Below, in pieces: positions 37,262 through 49,236 of a DNA stretch of 64,000 bases. The position numbers were made by a program, and so were the translations under genes. The notes beneath the pieces are model-generated. The model worked only from the letters and a program-made list of their open reading frames with translations, did no database searches and had not been told where the DNA came from. Position 1 is the first letter of the stretch. The number at the start of each line of letters is the position of its first letter. The DNA is taken from assembly GCA_958450365.1 (NCBI GenBank), contig CAUEEP010000667.1, positions 207,001-271,000 of the forward strand, given 5' to 3'. Source of the stretch: Mesorhabditis belari (lineage: Eukaryota; Nematoda; Chromadorea; Rhabditida; Rhabditidae).

Positions 37262-37472
37262 GACTAGAGTAGCTACTAGAGTAGCTTTTCTAGTACTAGA
37301 GAAGTACTAGAGTAGCTTTTCTAGTACTAGAGTAGTACTAGAGTAGCTTTTCTAGTACTAGAGTAGCTACTAGAGTAGCTTTTCTAGTACTAGAGTAGTA
37401 CTAGAGTAGCTTTTCTAGTACTAGAGTAGTACTAGAGTAGCTTTTCTAGTACTAGAGTAGTACTAGAGTACC
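37262..37472. repeat. Minisatellite, CTAGTACTAGAGTAG-type unit
   Basis: A compound tandem repeat built from AGAGTAGCTTTTCTAGTACT and AGAGTAGTACT. Because AGTACT and CTAG are self-complementary, each unit can form a hairpin. Confidence 0.85.
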
Positions 37473-37569
37473 TTTTCTTTTGAATTTTTAGTTTAATTAG
37501 TTTAATTGCTTTAATTAGCTTTCTTAAATTTATTTAGATTTAGAAGCAGCACTTTGAAATTTTCTTTTT

Positions 37570-40500
37570 TAACTTTTCAAACCCACTCTCGGCATGATTG
37601 CATCCATTTTTGGCCAATCTCTTGGCCAATCGTCCCACCAACGTTCAGTGTCTTTGAAGAACTAAAAATAAGTTTTAAAAGTGAATAAAACTTTGAAAAT
37701 ATAAGCAGTTTTTTAGAGTAGGCAGTTTTTTTTCAACTCTTTGCCATTTTGAAGTCGTAAAAAAAGGCTTGGAGAGGAGATTTAACAGAATTTTTAAAGA
37801 GTTTTCTTCTTTGAGATTTACTTTGTACTCAAAAATGAAAACACAGCCATTCTGGTGCATGCAATTCTTTGTTTTTCTCACAGAAACTATTTAGGAAATA
37901 GATCTGAGAGACGCCAGATGGGATTTGTTTGTAATTTTTAGCAGAAAATACCTTAAACAAGTCAAAGAACTCTGGTAAGGTTAAAATTTGCTTTCAAATT
38001 TCTCGAAAGCAAAAGATTTAAGTGAATCTTGGTTAAAGGGTAATCAAAATGGTATGCTTTGTGTATACTTTGTGCTCAAAAATTCGAAACATTTCCTTCT
38101 TTCTCATACAAAAAGCAGTACTATAAAGAAATTTAGAATGTTTTTCCATCAGAAAGGATGCGTTTACGATTTTTGAGCACAAAGTACAGCTCAAAAGCAA
38201 TGTTTTCGTTAGTACTCTGAAGATTTGGGTAATCAAAATGGGATGCGTTTGCATTTTATGAATCAGAAAGTTCGCGGGTTGCTACTTTGCCCCAAATTTT
38301 CTTGATTTTGATCAAGCAACTGGATCTTTTGCACAGTTTGCCATAACTTTTTTCTAACTGAACCAATCTTTATGATGTTGGCGTGATTCGGAGATCTCAA
38401 CAAATGGAACAAAATGACACCAATATCATATTGGCTCACTTAGAAAAAAGTTAGGAGAGCTGAGAGACGCCAGATGGGATTTGTTTGTAATTTTTAGCAG
38501 AAAGTATACCAGAAAATACATAAAACAAGTCAAAGAATTCTGGTAAAGTTAAAATTTGCTTTCAAATTTCTCGAAAGCAAAAGATTGAAGTGAGTCTTGG
38601 TTAAAATCTTCATTACTAGATGGGGTAATGGTTAAAATTGGTTCAAAATGAGTTCATTTCTCTAAATAGGCATCTGATTTACAAAGAATCATGTGGAAAC
38701 AAGTAAAATGCGACTCTATTGCATAAATTGGATCGGTCAAATACTCTGAAGATTTGAATAAGCTAAATGGGATCCATTTGCATTTTGTGCTTAATCAGAA
38801 AGTTCGGGGGAAAGGCTACTTTTACGCCAAATTTTCTTGCGCAACTGGATCTTTTGCGCAATTTGCCATAACTGTCTTCTAAGTGAGCCAATCTTTATGA
38901 TATTGGTGTTATTTTGTAGAGCTCAACAAGTGCAACAAAATGACACCAATATCATAAAGATTGGCTCACTAAAAAAAAGTTATGGGGAATTGAGCAAAAA
39001 TTTGGCGTAAAGTAGCCACCCTCAAAACTTTAGCCAGTCTATTCGAGTCAATTTTGGTTTAGAATCAAAAAGATAATGGTTAAATTTTGGCATAAACTTG
39101 CACAGGTTTAGAATAGAATTAAACTTGAATAGTCACAGACTTAGGCTTACATGTATTAAGTGCTGATGGATCAAACTATTAGCAAACTATCAAACTATCA
39201 AACTATCAAACTATCAAACTATTAGCAGGGTTGGGTGCAACAAATGTGGTCAAATGATGGACAAGCAAAATATGTGTGTCTCTATTGTATCGAATCGGTG
39301 AAATGCACTCGGATACCCCTCAATTCAGTCATATTTAGCCCCTCTCCATGACCAGTCCTATTCACAAAAGGGAGGCCTTTTTGGGGGGAAAAGATGAGTG
39401 GCTCAATTCTTTTTACTCTTTTACCCCAATGTTGGAGCCGAATTTAGCACCCTTTCTATCTATCCCTTTCCCACCCAACGATTTGTTCATTTTCTATGTG
39501 TGAGTGGGCAAAATTTGCATATATCGACTCGTGATTCAAAAGCAGTTAGACATCTGTTAGTCATTGCTTTGGAAAAGTTGTGAGATAAGATAGCGCTAGA
39601 TTGCGCTAGAATGCCGATTTTCAAGGTTTTAAAGGCAAAGTTGAAGGTAAAGTTGAAGGCAGAGTTGAAAGCAGAGTTGAAGGTAAAGTTGAAGGCAAAG
39701 TTGAAGACAAAGTTGAAGGCAAAGTTGAAGGTAAAGTTGAAGGCAGAGTTGAAAGTAGAGGTGAAGGTAAAGTTGAAGGCAAAGTTGAAGGCAGAGTTGG
39801 CAAAGCTGAAGGTAAAGTTGAAGGCAAAGTTGAAGGCAAAGTTGGTGAAGTTGAAGACAAAGCAAGTGAAGACTGGATTGACAGATTTCTTTAAAAGAAA
39901 CAAACCACTTTAAGCTAACTATTCTTACTTTTCATCTCAACAACTCAAATTTTAAAACACTTTTGCTTATGCCAAGAATTCTAGAGCTTGCTTTAAAACA
40001 ACCTGGACTAGAGTTGTTAGATAAGCTTTTAAAAGGTAGATGAATACAAGGAGATCATAGATCTCAAAGAAAAAACACTAAAAAAATCGAAAACCAGACA
40101 CACTAATCCTGCTGAAAATTCGTTTTCAGACGATTTTCGAGACGATTTTCGCTCACGCTAATTTCCCCATCGACCTTTTGGGGAAAGGAGAAGGAGAACA
40201 AGGAAAAAACCTTGACGTAAAACTTTAAAATTTTAAAATAACTTTTAAATATATCTATTTAGATATCTTTTTCTGAATAATGTTTGATTCTTTTTCCATT
40301 TTTTCACATTTTCAAGAGTCTTCTCTATTTGGAAGGAAAAGACAAGTGCAAGGACTAAATAAATAAAGTCAAAGAGTCAAATTATGATAAAGTAATGTTT
40401 ATTACTGTAAAAAATAAGTAATTTTATAGGAAATAGATGGAATAGATGAAACTTATCACCCTGGTTGAAAATGTTCAACGGCGTTTCACTAAAAAAGCAT

Positions 40501-43500
40501 ACACTCGTTGTTTCTCTTCTCCTCTTATTCCTTCTTCTCTTATTCTTCTTCTCTTCTTCTCTTCTTCTCTTATTCCAAATTATGACACTAGACTTATAGT
40601 TTTTGATTTAAAAACCCCTTTTATATCGCCGTATTTACTTTGATCTTATTTTTTTTTGCTATAAAATTCTTTTCCACCCTAAGTCGCATCCAGAATTGCA
40701 AAGCCTCTTGATTGTGGAAATTCCTAGAAATACACGTAGTAATCCTTATCAAATTTCGGTCGGTTCTCATCCCCATCATTTTTCCCTCTATCATTCTTTT
40801 GCGAACCGTATTAGTAGGGTTTGGAATAAGTTCCCGTCTTGGACTTGGAATAAGTTCCCATCTTGGACTTGGAATAAGTTCCCGTCTTGGACTTGGAATA
40901 AGTTCCCATCTTGGACTTGGAATAAGTTCCCGTCTTGGACTTGGAATAAGTTCCCATCTTGGACTTGGAATAAGTTCCCGTCTTGGACTTGGAATAAGTT
41001 CCCGTCTTGGACTTGGAATAAGTTTCCATCTTGGACTTGGAATAAGTTCCCGTCTTGGACTTGGAATAAGTTCCCGTCTTGGACTTGGAATAAGTTCCCG
41101 TCTTGGACTTGGAATAAGTTTCCATCTTGGACTTGGAATAAGTTCCCGTCTTGGACTTGGAATAAGTTCCCATCTTGGACTTGGAATAAGTTCCCGTCTT
41201 GGACTTGGAATAAGTTCCCGTCTTGGACTTGGAATAAGTTTCCATCTTGGACTTGGAATAAGTTCCCGTCTTGGACTTGGAATAAGTTCCCGTCTTGGAC
41301 TTGGAATAAGTTCCCGTCTTGGACTTGGAATAAGTTTCCATCTTGGACTTGGAATAAGTTCCCGTCTTGAACTTGGAATAAGTTCCCGTCTTGGACTTGG
41401 AATAAGTTCCCGTCTTGGACTTGGAATAAGTTCCCGTCTTGGACTTGGAATAAGTTCCCGTCTTGGACTTGGAATAAGTTCCCATCTTGGACTTGGAATA
41501 AGTTCCCGTCTGGTATCTTCTCGTCTGTAGGAAAATTGAAAGTATTCGTAAACGAATTAGATCTAATTGCCATGTCAAATCTGCCCTATATTTAATCTTT
41601 TTGTACCTGTGTTTCCTAATTGTAGTCTTACTATTTTTAGTTTTCTTTTTTTTTGTGAAAGTATTGCAGCAATATGTTATAAGCTATTATGATTATCTGA
41701 TTCGCTTCTATTCGCCCCCTGAATGAATCAAAGCATAGATATATATATAAATGGTTATTGATAAAAAGATGAAACGGTCATTCAAATAGAATTGAACTGT
41801 TATGGCTAAATGGGTTGATAAATTCACTGACTATAAGGAAAGATTAAACTAATTGTAAGTCCGGTGCAAGTATTTTTCTGGGATTTTTATGGATCATCTC
41901 AGAACAGATCAACACTAAGCTCAAACAACTCAATTCTAAAGCAAAGGACTGGCCAGAGCCGGTCAAAACTGACTTGGTTGACTGTCATCTTAATCTAAAA
42001 AGTATCTGAGTTAATCAAAAAGCCTGGTACTTCTTTCTGACACACAACTCTGCTTCGACAAAAGATCATAATTGGTTAGATCTGGTATCTACTATATATA
42101 TAATTAAGGGCTGTCTGTCCGTCCGTCCGTCCGTCCGTCCGTACGCAACTTTCATTTCGAGAGCCGGAGAAGCGAGAGCCGGAGAAGCGAGAGCCGGAGA
42201 AGCTAGAGCTCCAAAAACAACACTCTTATAGGTTTTCGAGGTCGCGGAGTTTCCCGTTGAGGTCAGAATTTTTTTACGGACAACGGAAACAGTAGTATTG
42301 CGTACTCCGATCTTAATTTTGTCCCCAGTGTACCGATTTTCATAGTTAATGTATTATTTTATAGAAAATTTAAAGCTAGAATAATTTCGATGAGTGCCAG
42401 GACAATTTCTCCACTAGTAGAGTTAGAATAGAGTCTAGAAGTACCTTGATTCACCGCTTTCAGTTGTAAATTTTAAAAGTTACAAGTATAGTACTTGTTA
42501 AGTCAACTTTTAGAAATTAAAGTTTAAAAAATCATTTAGTTTAAAAGTACCTCGAATTCCTCTAAAGAGCGATTCGTCTCGGAGCCAGTGCTGGTCATTT
42601 AGAGCAACTTTTAAAGAAAACAAGGCATTACAGTAAGAAATAGGGCAAACTGGTAAATAAATGAATACTTTTGAGTAAATTGAGCTGTGGTGAGCCGGAT
42701 TTGATAGGTTTTTTGGGAAAAAAAAAGATGCGGAGTGAGAAATCTATGACGTTTTGTGTACAGCAATAGGAAAAAAAAGTGGCCAGTGGAGCTGGATCGT
42801 GGAAAAAAAGAGGATAATAGAAAGGTTTTTGCTTGACTTTCTTCTATCGAATGTTTGATTGAATAGTTTTTTTTTGAATGGATTTTCGCTCACCCACGCT
42901 TATCATTCAAATTTCAAATTCTCGTCCTATTTGCTATGAGTTGCTCCATTTTTGTGAAATTACATAAAAAACAAGAAATTTGTATGAATATATGAATATG
43001 AATTTCTTACAAATTTCAAATTTTGGCCTTCCCCTTAGACTTGACTCATCAGAATGTATATTCCAATATTTGTAATCATTTACTTGCTCATTTTCTAGCA
43101 TCTTTGGCTTATTCAAATCTTTAGAGTACTTGACCGATTCAATTGGTCCAACCAATCCAATTGGTCCAACCAATCCAATTGGTCCAACCAATCCAATTGG
43201 TCCAACCAATCCAATTGGTCCAACCAATCCAATTGGTCCAACCAATCCAATTGGTCCAACCAATCCAATTGGTCCAACCAATCCAATTGGTCCAACCAAT
43301 CCAATTGGACCAACAAATCCAATTGGACCAACCAATCCAATTGGACCAACCAATCCAATTGGTCCAACCAATCCAATTGGTCCAACAAATCCAATTGGAC
43401 CAACCAATCCAATTGGACCAACCAATCCAATTGGCCCAACCAATCCAATTGGTCCAACCAATCCAATTGGTCCAACCAATCCAATTCATATGTATATGAA

Positions 43501-46500
43501 TTTCTTACAAATATCAGATTCTAGACTTGCCCCATAGAAATCAGAATGTAACTTCCAATATTTGTAATCATTTTCTTGCTCATTTACTTGCTCATTTTCT
43601 ATTCTACACTAACTTTGGCTTACTGTAATCGTATGATTGGTTAAATAAGAGTCTTGAAGCTAAAAGTTAGAGCTAAAGTTAGATTTAGCAGATTCTGATG
43701 GCTTGAATCTACATAAAGCATTTGAAAGCTGAATACTTTTATTCTAAATAAGTTTTAGGAACGATCAGTGAGCCAGTTACTAGCGCGAGGTGGCTACTTT
43801 ATGACAAATCTCTCTAAATTTGGTTCCTTATCTCTCTAATTTGCGCAACTTTCCATAACTTTCTTCTAAGTCAGCCAATCTTTCTGATTTCGAGGTGATT
43901 TTGTAGAGCTCAACAAGTGCAACAAAATAACACCAATATCATAAAGATTGGTTTACTTAGAAGAAAGTTATGGCAAATTGCGCAAAAGGTCCAGTTGCGC
44001 AAGAAAATTTGGCGTAGCCTTTCCCCGAACTTTCTGATTAAGCACAAAATGCAAATGGATCCCATTTAGCTTATTCAAATCTTCAGAGTATTTGACCGAT
44101 CCAATTTATACAATAGAGTCGCATTTTACTTGTTTCCACATGATTCTTTGTAAATCAGATTCCTATTTAGAGAAATGAACTCATTTTGAACCAATTTTAA
44201 CCATTACCCCATCTAGTAATGAAGATTTTAACCAAGATTCACTTAAATCTTTTGCTTTCGAGAAATTTGAAAGCAAATTTTAACTTTACCAGAGTTCTTT
44301 GACTTGTTTAAGGTATTTTCTGGTATATTTTCTGCTAAAAATTACAAACAAATCCCATCTGGCGTCTCTCAGCTCTCCTAACTTTTTTCTAAGTGAGCCA
44401 ATCTTTCTGATATTGGTGTCATTTTGTAGAACTCAACAAGTGCAACAAAATGGCATAAAAATCATAAAGATTGGTTCAGTTAGAAAAAAGTTATGGCAAA
44501 TTGCGCAAAAGATCCAGTTGCTTGCTCAAAATCAAGAAAATTTGGCGCAAAGTAGCAACCCGCGAACTTTCTGATTCATAAAATGCAAACGCATCCCATT
44601 TTGATTACCCAAATCTTCAGAGTACTAACGAAAACATTGCTTTTGAGCTGTACTTTGTGCTCAAAAATCGTAAACGCATCCTTTCTGATGGAAAAAAGAT
44701 TCTAAATTTCTTTATAGTACTGCTTTTTGTATGAGAAAGAAGGAAATGTTTCGAATTTTTGAGCACAAAGTATACACAAGAGATCAAGGCATCTATTTTT
44801 TACGATAAGCACCCACCCGACTCATAATATCCCTTGGTCGAGGCCATTCGGTCGGCCAATCATTCATCCGATCCATCCAATCATCTCGAGCCCACAATGA
44901 GTCCCTAGAATTGTTTAAATTGATTTAATCTATAGTAAATACTTGAAATATTCAAAATATTTAAGTAATTAGTAAAGTAAAGTAAAGATAGAAAGTTTTA
45001 GCTTTTAAGCATGCTATTTTAGATCTAATTTTGATTTTGATCGAAACAGCGCCGTGTAGAAACAGCGCCACGGGAAAAATAGCGCCTCTGCTGTTAAATT
45101 TCTATGTGTTTCTTATTCTTATTAGATGTAGAATAAAGTTATCTACATTTTGCATACTTTGAGATCACTTAAAACAGAATTAATGTCGAGAAAAGCTCAG
45201 TTAACTTCTTTTTGAGCCGTTTTTTTGGCATTTTCTCATCCTAGATTTGTTCTAAACGGCTTCAAAAAATTCAGCAGATAGCTCTTTTTCTACATTCGAT
45301 GAAAATAAGAAACACAAATAAACTTAACCACAAGCGCATTGTTTTGGGCGGCGCTACACGGCGCTGCTTGTAAACGGCGCTGCTTGTAAACGGCGCTGCT
45401 TGTAAACGGCGCTGCTTGTAAACGGCGCTGCTTGTAAACGGCGCTGCTTGTAAACGGCGCTGCTTGTAAACGGCGCTGCTTGTAAACGGCGCTGCTTGTA
45501 AACGGCGCTGCTTGTAAACGGCGCTGCTTGTAAACGGCGCTGCTTGTAAACGGCGCTGCTTGTAAACGGCGCTGCTTGTAAACGGCGCTGCTTGTAAACG
45601 GCGCTGCTTGTAAACGGCGCTGCTTGTAAACGGCGCTGCTTGTAAACGGCGCTGCTTGTAAACGGCGCTGCTTGTAAACGGCGCTGTTTTGATCAACTTC
45701 CTTTTGTTCTTCAGTGTTCTTTATGCTCACAGGTAAACGCATCCATTCTAGCAAGTTAAATCTTCATTTTGTTGCAGAAACACATTTAGAAATGAAGAAT
45801 ATTTCAAGAAAAATTAAGTATTTAATGCGCCAAAAGAAGCAGGCACAAAGTAGCCAGGTTTTAAAAGATTCAAATGCTAAACAAAGTTTAGTATTTGGAA
45901 TTTTTTGGTTAAAATTTTATAGTTACTCAATAGGGTTTCAATTTTCGTGCAATTGCGCAAATTTTTCATAAAAAAAACATGCCTAAAACTCACCAATAAT
46001 CATCGTCAAAAGGCTCGGAAATCTTCGACTAGACTCAAAGTGATTTTTTTCAGTCATAGAAAGATTTCGAAATGTAAAAGAAGATAAAAGTTTCTCAAAA
46101 TTCTTTCAAGCTCTATTGCAAAATCGATTTCAATATCGTTGTTGTGTATTTTGGGCAAAAATGGGCATCGATCAATGGAAGAGAAGTTCTCTTTCTCTCT
46201 CTTTCTCTTTCTCTCTTTTCTCCGAGCTCTTTCCTCTCTTATTTTTTTTGAATTTTCTGCTTTTCAAAGCATAAATCGACTATTTGCTAGTTGGTTTATA
46301 CGAGAAAAATCGCTGGATTGCTTTGAAAACGTTTGAAATTCGAAATTCATTGGTAAACAAATGGGAAAGGGAGAGTTTTTTTTGCGGATTTTGCGGCATA
46401 TCTACTAAAAAAGTTTTACGCAATTTGGTGAAAGTGTTGGGTTTGTTTAAACGTATCAAATTTTAGGCAAAAATGTAAGCAACAACCTGGTTTACAAGAG

Positions 46501-47160
46501 CACTCAGTGATCTCAGAGTGACTTTAACCCATCTCTAACAGGAGATGGATTAAAGTCAGGGTTAGGCTAAGGGTTCACGCCTAGCTTCTGCAATTTTTTG
46601 TGGGCTAGAGCTGCAGTAAAGCTAGATCAAACAAAGATATCTAATAGTAAGCAAAATCTGGCAAAGCTGATCTTACAAAAAAATGCCTGCAGAAAAGCTA
46701 AGCACTCAGAAGTTAGGCTAAAAATCGGATCTGCTTTTGAAAATGAAAATGAAATGAAAATGTTTTAAAACTCGGATATTTCCTTCTCTTTCTTCCTTTC
46801 TTTCTCTTCCTTATCTTTCCTATTTCTTCTTTGGAAAAGAAGGGTAGATAGCTCAATGATAGAGCAGAGTAGAGCCTAGTAAGTAGTAGTAAAAAGTAGA
46901 GCCTCAATGGTAGAGCCTCAATGGTAGAGCCTCAATGGTAGAGCCTCAATGGTAGAGCCTCAATGGTAGAGCCTCAATGGTAGAGCCTCAATGGTAGAGC
47001 CTAATAAGCAAAAGATCAAGAGTTCAACTCCCTTCCTTTCCAAACTCTTTCCAATTCATTTCTAGTAAGTAATTCATACCGATGTCTTGGAAAGAGGCTA
47101 TGATTGTTGTCCATCCAACTTTTGTCTCGGAAAGCGACCGCCATTTCGGGAGATTTTTCT
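37570..47160 (-). CDS. Scattered minus-strand exons of an unrecognised W/D-rich protein
   Basis: Tentative exons: about 47052-47160 (SPEMAVAFRDKSWMDNNHSL then FPRH, donor GTATGA); about 45988-46030 (SKISEPFDDDYW, donor GTGAGT); about 44800-44900 (DSLWARDDWMDRMNDWPTEW then PRPRDIMSRVG, followed by AYRKK and stop); and about 37567-37662 (FFKDTERWWDDWPRDWPKMD then AIMPRVGLKS and stop). The second and third join cleanly at a split Trp codon (TG/G). The last two are clearly homologous, so the terminal exon is duplicated. If the third exon uses GTGGGT as a donor, it would read into the fourth in frame. Family unknown; the aromatic, acidic N-terminal style recalls small heat-shock proteins, but no alpha-crystallin domain was found. 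Weak as a gene. Confidence 0.3.
39182..39222. repeat. Short tandem repeat CAAACTATCAAACTAT
   Basis: Nine-base unit AACTATCAA repeated about four times. Confidence 0.75.
39611..39913 (+). repeat. 12-bp minisatellite, open as a Lys/Leu-rich 100-codon frame
   Basis: The unit AAAGTTGAAGGC and variants runs from about 39635 to 39870, around 20 copies. The plus-strand frame reads as alternating KLKAKLKV-type residues from a normal ATG to a stop, ending TGLTDFFKRNKPL. The repeat also keeps other frames open, so coding is not implied by openness. No splice or promoter signal seen. Confidence 0.7.
40827..41512. repeat. 24-bp minisatellite, about 28 copies
   Basis: Unit TTGGAATAAGTTCCCGTC then TTGGAC, with two main variants (CCCGTC and CCCATC or TCCATC). 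Since 24 is divisible by 3, four frames stay open, one reading WNKFPSWT repeated. The unit contains the dyad GGAATAAGTTCC. Confidence 0.92.
42095..42200. repeat. Simple repeats: TATATA, GTCC and AGAGCCGGAGAAGCG
   Basis: CTATATATATAATTAAGGGC is followed by (GTCC) repeated about six times, then GAGAGCCGGAGAAGC three times. No gene. Confidence 0.85.
42201..43130. other. AT-rich spacer, nothing recognised
   Basis: No exon, tRNA or element recognised between the simple repeats and the 18-bp minisatellite. Confidence 0.4.
43137..43488. repeat. 18-bp palindromic minisatellite, about 19-20 copies
   Basis: Unit CCAATTGGTCCAACCAAT; each unit contains the self-complementary CCAATTGG. Variants change GGT to GGA or GGC. 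Both strands and several frames are open because 18 is divisible by 3, so the open frames are not evidence for genes. Confidence 0.92.
45345..45690. repeat. 16-bp GC-rich minisatellite, about 21 copies
   Basis: Unit CGGCGCTGCTTGTAAA, almost perfectly uniform. Single related motifs (CAGCGCCGTGTAGAAA, CAGCGCCACGGGAAAA) lie at 45045-45090, possible ancestors of the array. Confidence 0.92.
45700..46840. other. AT-rich spacer
   Basis: Apart from the tentative exon at 45988-46030, only low-complexity TC-rich runs (46180-46235) were seen. Short open frames have no recognisable similarity. Confidence 0.35.
46844..47036 (+). repeat. 14-bp minisatellite inside a tRNA-like frame
   Basis: GGGTAGATAGCTCAATGATAGAGC looks like a tRNA 5' end and D-arm. 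It is followed by about eight copies of TAGAGCCTCAATGG, which itself resembles that D-arm. The array is then followed by ATCAAGAGTTCAACTCCCTT, which resembles a T-arm and acceptor complementary to GGGT. Probably a tRNA-derived sequence expanded from within. Confidence 0.55.
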
Positions 47161-47984
47161 TCGTTTGGTGAAGATTCGCTGTAATTAAAATATTTGAATG
47201 TAAAAATGTAGATAAAACGGAATTCAAAGAGTGTAGAGGTGAATCAAGAGAGAACTGAGAAAACGAGGTTATAAAGTTTTAAACTTTAACTAGCATATAA
47301 GCAGATTTGAACGATAGAAAAGCCTTAGAATATGACAAGAAAATCTGTGGACCTAATCGCTTGGTAGAGTCGTTGCCTTGAAAGAGATCGGCGCCGAATA
47401 GTCACCACTTTAGACATTGAAATCTTTAGAATTTCTAGACGAATCACTTGTCAATTGAATACTTTTCAGGAAATCAGAAAACGATCTTATATAGGTGGGC
47501 AAAATGGTCTCTTTCCTTTTTTCAGTCTCTGATTCATGTTGGATTGAAAGGAAACGGGAGAAACGAATTGCTCACAGATTGCCAAGAAATACGAGAAATC
47601 ACGCAAAAAAAAGGTTGAATGAAAATGAAATCGAGGTTTGATGAAAAACTGAGTAAGCTGGAGTTTTGAAATGATTTCATAAGAGTTATAAACGGAACAG
47701 GATCGGGAATCTGGTGCATACTGAAAGTTCAGCACAGACAGCTCAGAAACAGATCAGATATTAAAGAACTGGTTTATTAATAGTTTACGTTTTAATCAAT
47801 ATCTGAACAAATCGACAAAAATGTTCTAACAGGGAAACCCTTTCAGTTAGCTTTGTGGAGTGATCTGATTCCGAAATGCAAACACCCCCTGGTTAAGGTC
47901 ATCTCAAAACTGCTTTCAAATCTAACTTATCATAAGCCATTTTCGAGATATAAGCCTTCAAAGTCTCGGTCACTTTCGCCAAAT

Positions 47985-48220
47985 ACACTGCTGAACAATC
48001 AAATATTATATTTGAAAAAAGATCGTCACTTTCGCGCGTCTGTAACTCCCTTGTCTTTGAGTGTAAACTATTAGTGTTATACATTCTCTGAAAGCTCTTT
48101 TCCAGGGCTACACAATGGTATATTAATATTTAGAAATACGGTAAAGACAAGGGAGTTACAGGCGCGCGAAAGTGACGATCTTTTTTCAAATATGATATTT
48201 CATTGTCCAGTAGTGTAGGT
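47985..48220. mobile_element. Foldback MITE
   Basis: TTTGAAAAAAGATCGTCACT (then TTCGCGCG) at about 48011 is inverted at about 48160-48192 (CGCGCGAAAGTGACGATCTT). Homologous arms extend about 65 bp around a short loop. Non-coding. Confidence 0.7.
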
Positions 48221-48292
48221 CGTTTGCAGACTATAAGACAATGAAAGGATTGAACGATTTCAATCGGATGCCCTCGTAGACTGAAATTTGAA

Positions 48293-48575
48293 TAGAATAG
48301 CATATAAAACTACTACATATCTACAAAGTAATTCTAAAAACAATTTCTAACATTTTCTTCATCATTTGTTTAAGCCTTTATTACCCACCCCACCAATCTC
48401 TTCCCCAACCATCGACCCCCATCCAAGTGGGTTGCCAGATTCGTTGGCTCACCCCCGGGCGGTTCGATTCCCGGTTTGGGAAGAAATTGGGAGTAGATTT
48501 TGGTGTGTTTCTTGAAAAAATGTTAGAAATTGTTTTTAGAATTACTTTGTAGATATGTAGTAGTTTTATATGATT
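48293..48575. repeat. Foldback with a tRNA-like centre
   Basis: Arms ATATAAAACTACTACATATC and its complement (about 48301-48355 against 48522-48575) enclose CTTCCCCAACC ... GGTTCGATTCCCGGTTTGGGAAG. The enclosed piece has a perfect B-box-like GGTTCGATTCC, and its ends pair like an acceptor stem, but no convincing D- or anticodon arm was found. Confidence 0.5.
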
Positions 48576-49236
48576 TCAGATTAAGAACTAAACCTAGACC
48601 AAAGATCTAGTTTAGTACCAGATCTATGGCCTAATACTAGAAATACTAGAAAAGAATACTAGAAAATGCTAAAGTGTACTATCATTTTGATATAAACCCA
48701 TTCTAGACTGATATAAACCTATTCTAGACTAGTTAAGTTTAGCTCTAGACTGATCATTAGCTCTGATATTAGGACATGGATCTGGTTACTCAGATAGAGC
48801 TGGGTCATGGGGCTCATCCAGTGACATGACACTCATCAATGACAACCCTAGCAGTCTAGTATCGATGACAGTCCTAGCTGGTAGCTCACAGGGAAAAGAG
48901 CGAACTTCCCGTGAGCTTTCCGAACCACATAAATCTTACTAAATCGAGTATGGAGATTCATAATCTGAAATCAAAATCTACCAAATAAGCTTGCAAATGA
49001 ATTTAGTTGAAACATTTCTATTCAAATTTCGAAGAGAAGCTTTAAAGGCTTTTCAGAAGAAAAGCTTTTCATTCGAACGCTTATGCGGGATAGCGGGGCG
49101 ATCTCTCATTGGCAAGGCCGGGGTTCGGTCTCGCTCTTGACTTTTGGCTCTTTGTTCAATTCCAAATCCAGTGTTGAGGCTGGTACCTGTACAAGACTGG
49201 ACTAGATTGGCCCTAGAGCAATTGCTAGCCGATTAT

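Larger units (their letters stand above)
38050..44780. repeat. Inverted repeat of about 0.93 kb with 4.8-kb spacer
   Basis: Sequence at about 38050-39005 recurs reverse-complemented at about 43850-44780; shared blocks include AAATGGGATCCATTTGCATT and TTTGTGCTCAAAAATTCGAA. Inside each arm are smaller hairpins around GACACCAATATCATAAAGAT and a direct repeat starting CTGAGAGACGCCAGATGGGA. The spacer carries four minisatellites. Confidence 0.8.

Noticed and set aside
41000..41500. CRISPR array
   Set aside because: Regular repeats have no unique spacers and the DNA is eukaryotic; it is a minisatellite.
40696..41578. Long open frames (224-272 codons) on both strands
   Set aside because: A 24-bp tandem repeat keeps frames open by chance; four frames are open at once and no splice or start context supports a gene.
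42934..43537. Frames reading GPIGLV, LDQLDW or TNPIGP repeats
   Set aside because: Produced by the 18-bp palindromic minisatellite in several frames on both strands.
45271..45754. Frames reading SSAVYKQRRLQAAPFT
   Set aside because: 16-bp array translated through a 48-bp period; two overlapping frames are equally open.
47355..47400. Possible tRNA (CGCTTGGTAGAGTCGTTGCC)
   Set aside because: D-arm-like only; no T-arm or acceptor within reach.
49083..49140. Possible tRNA (GGGGTTCGGTCTCGC, GGATAGCGGGGCG)
   Set aside because: Some B-box resemblance, but no acceptor, D- or anticodon stem pairs.
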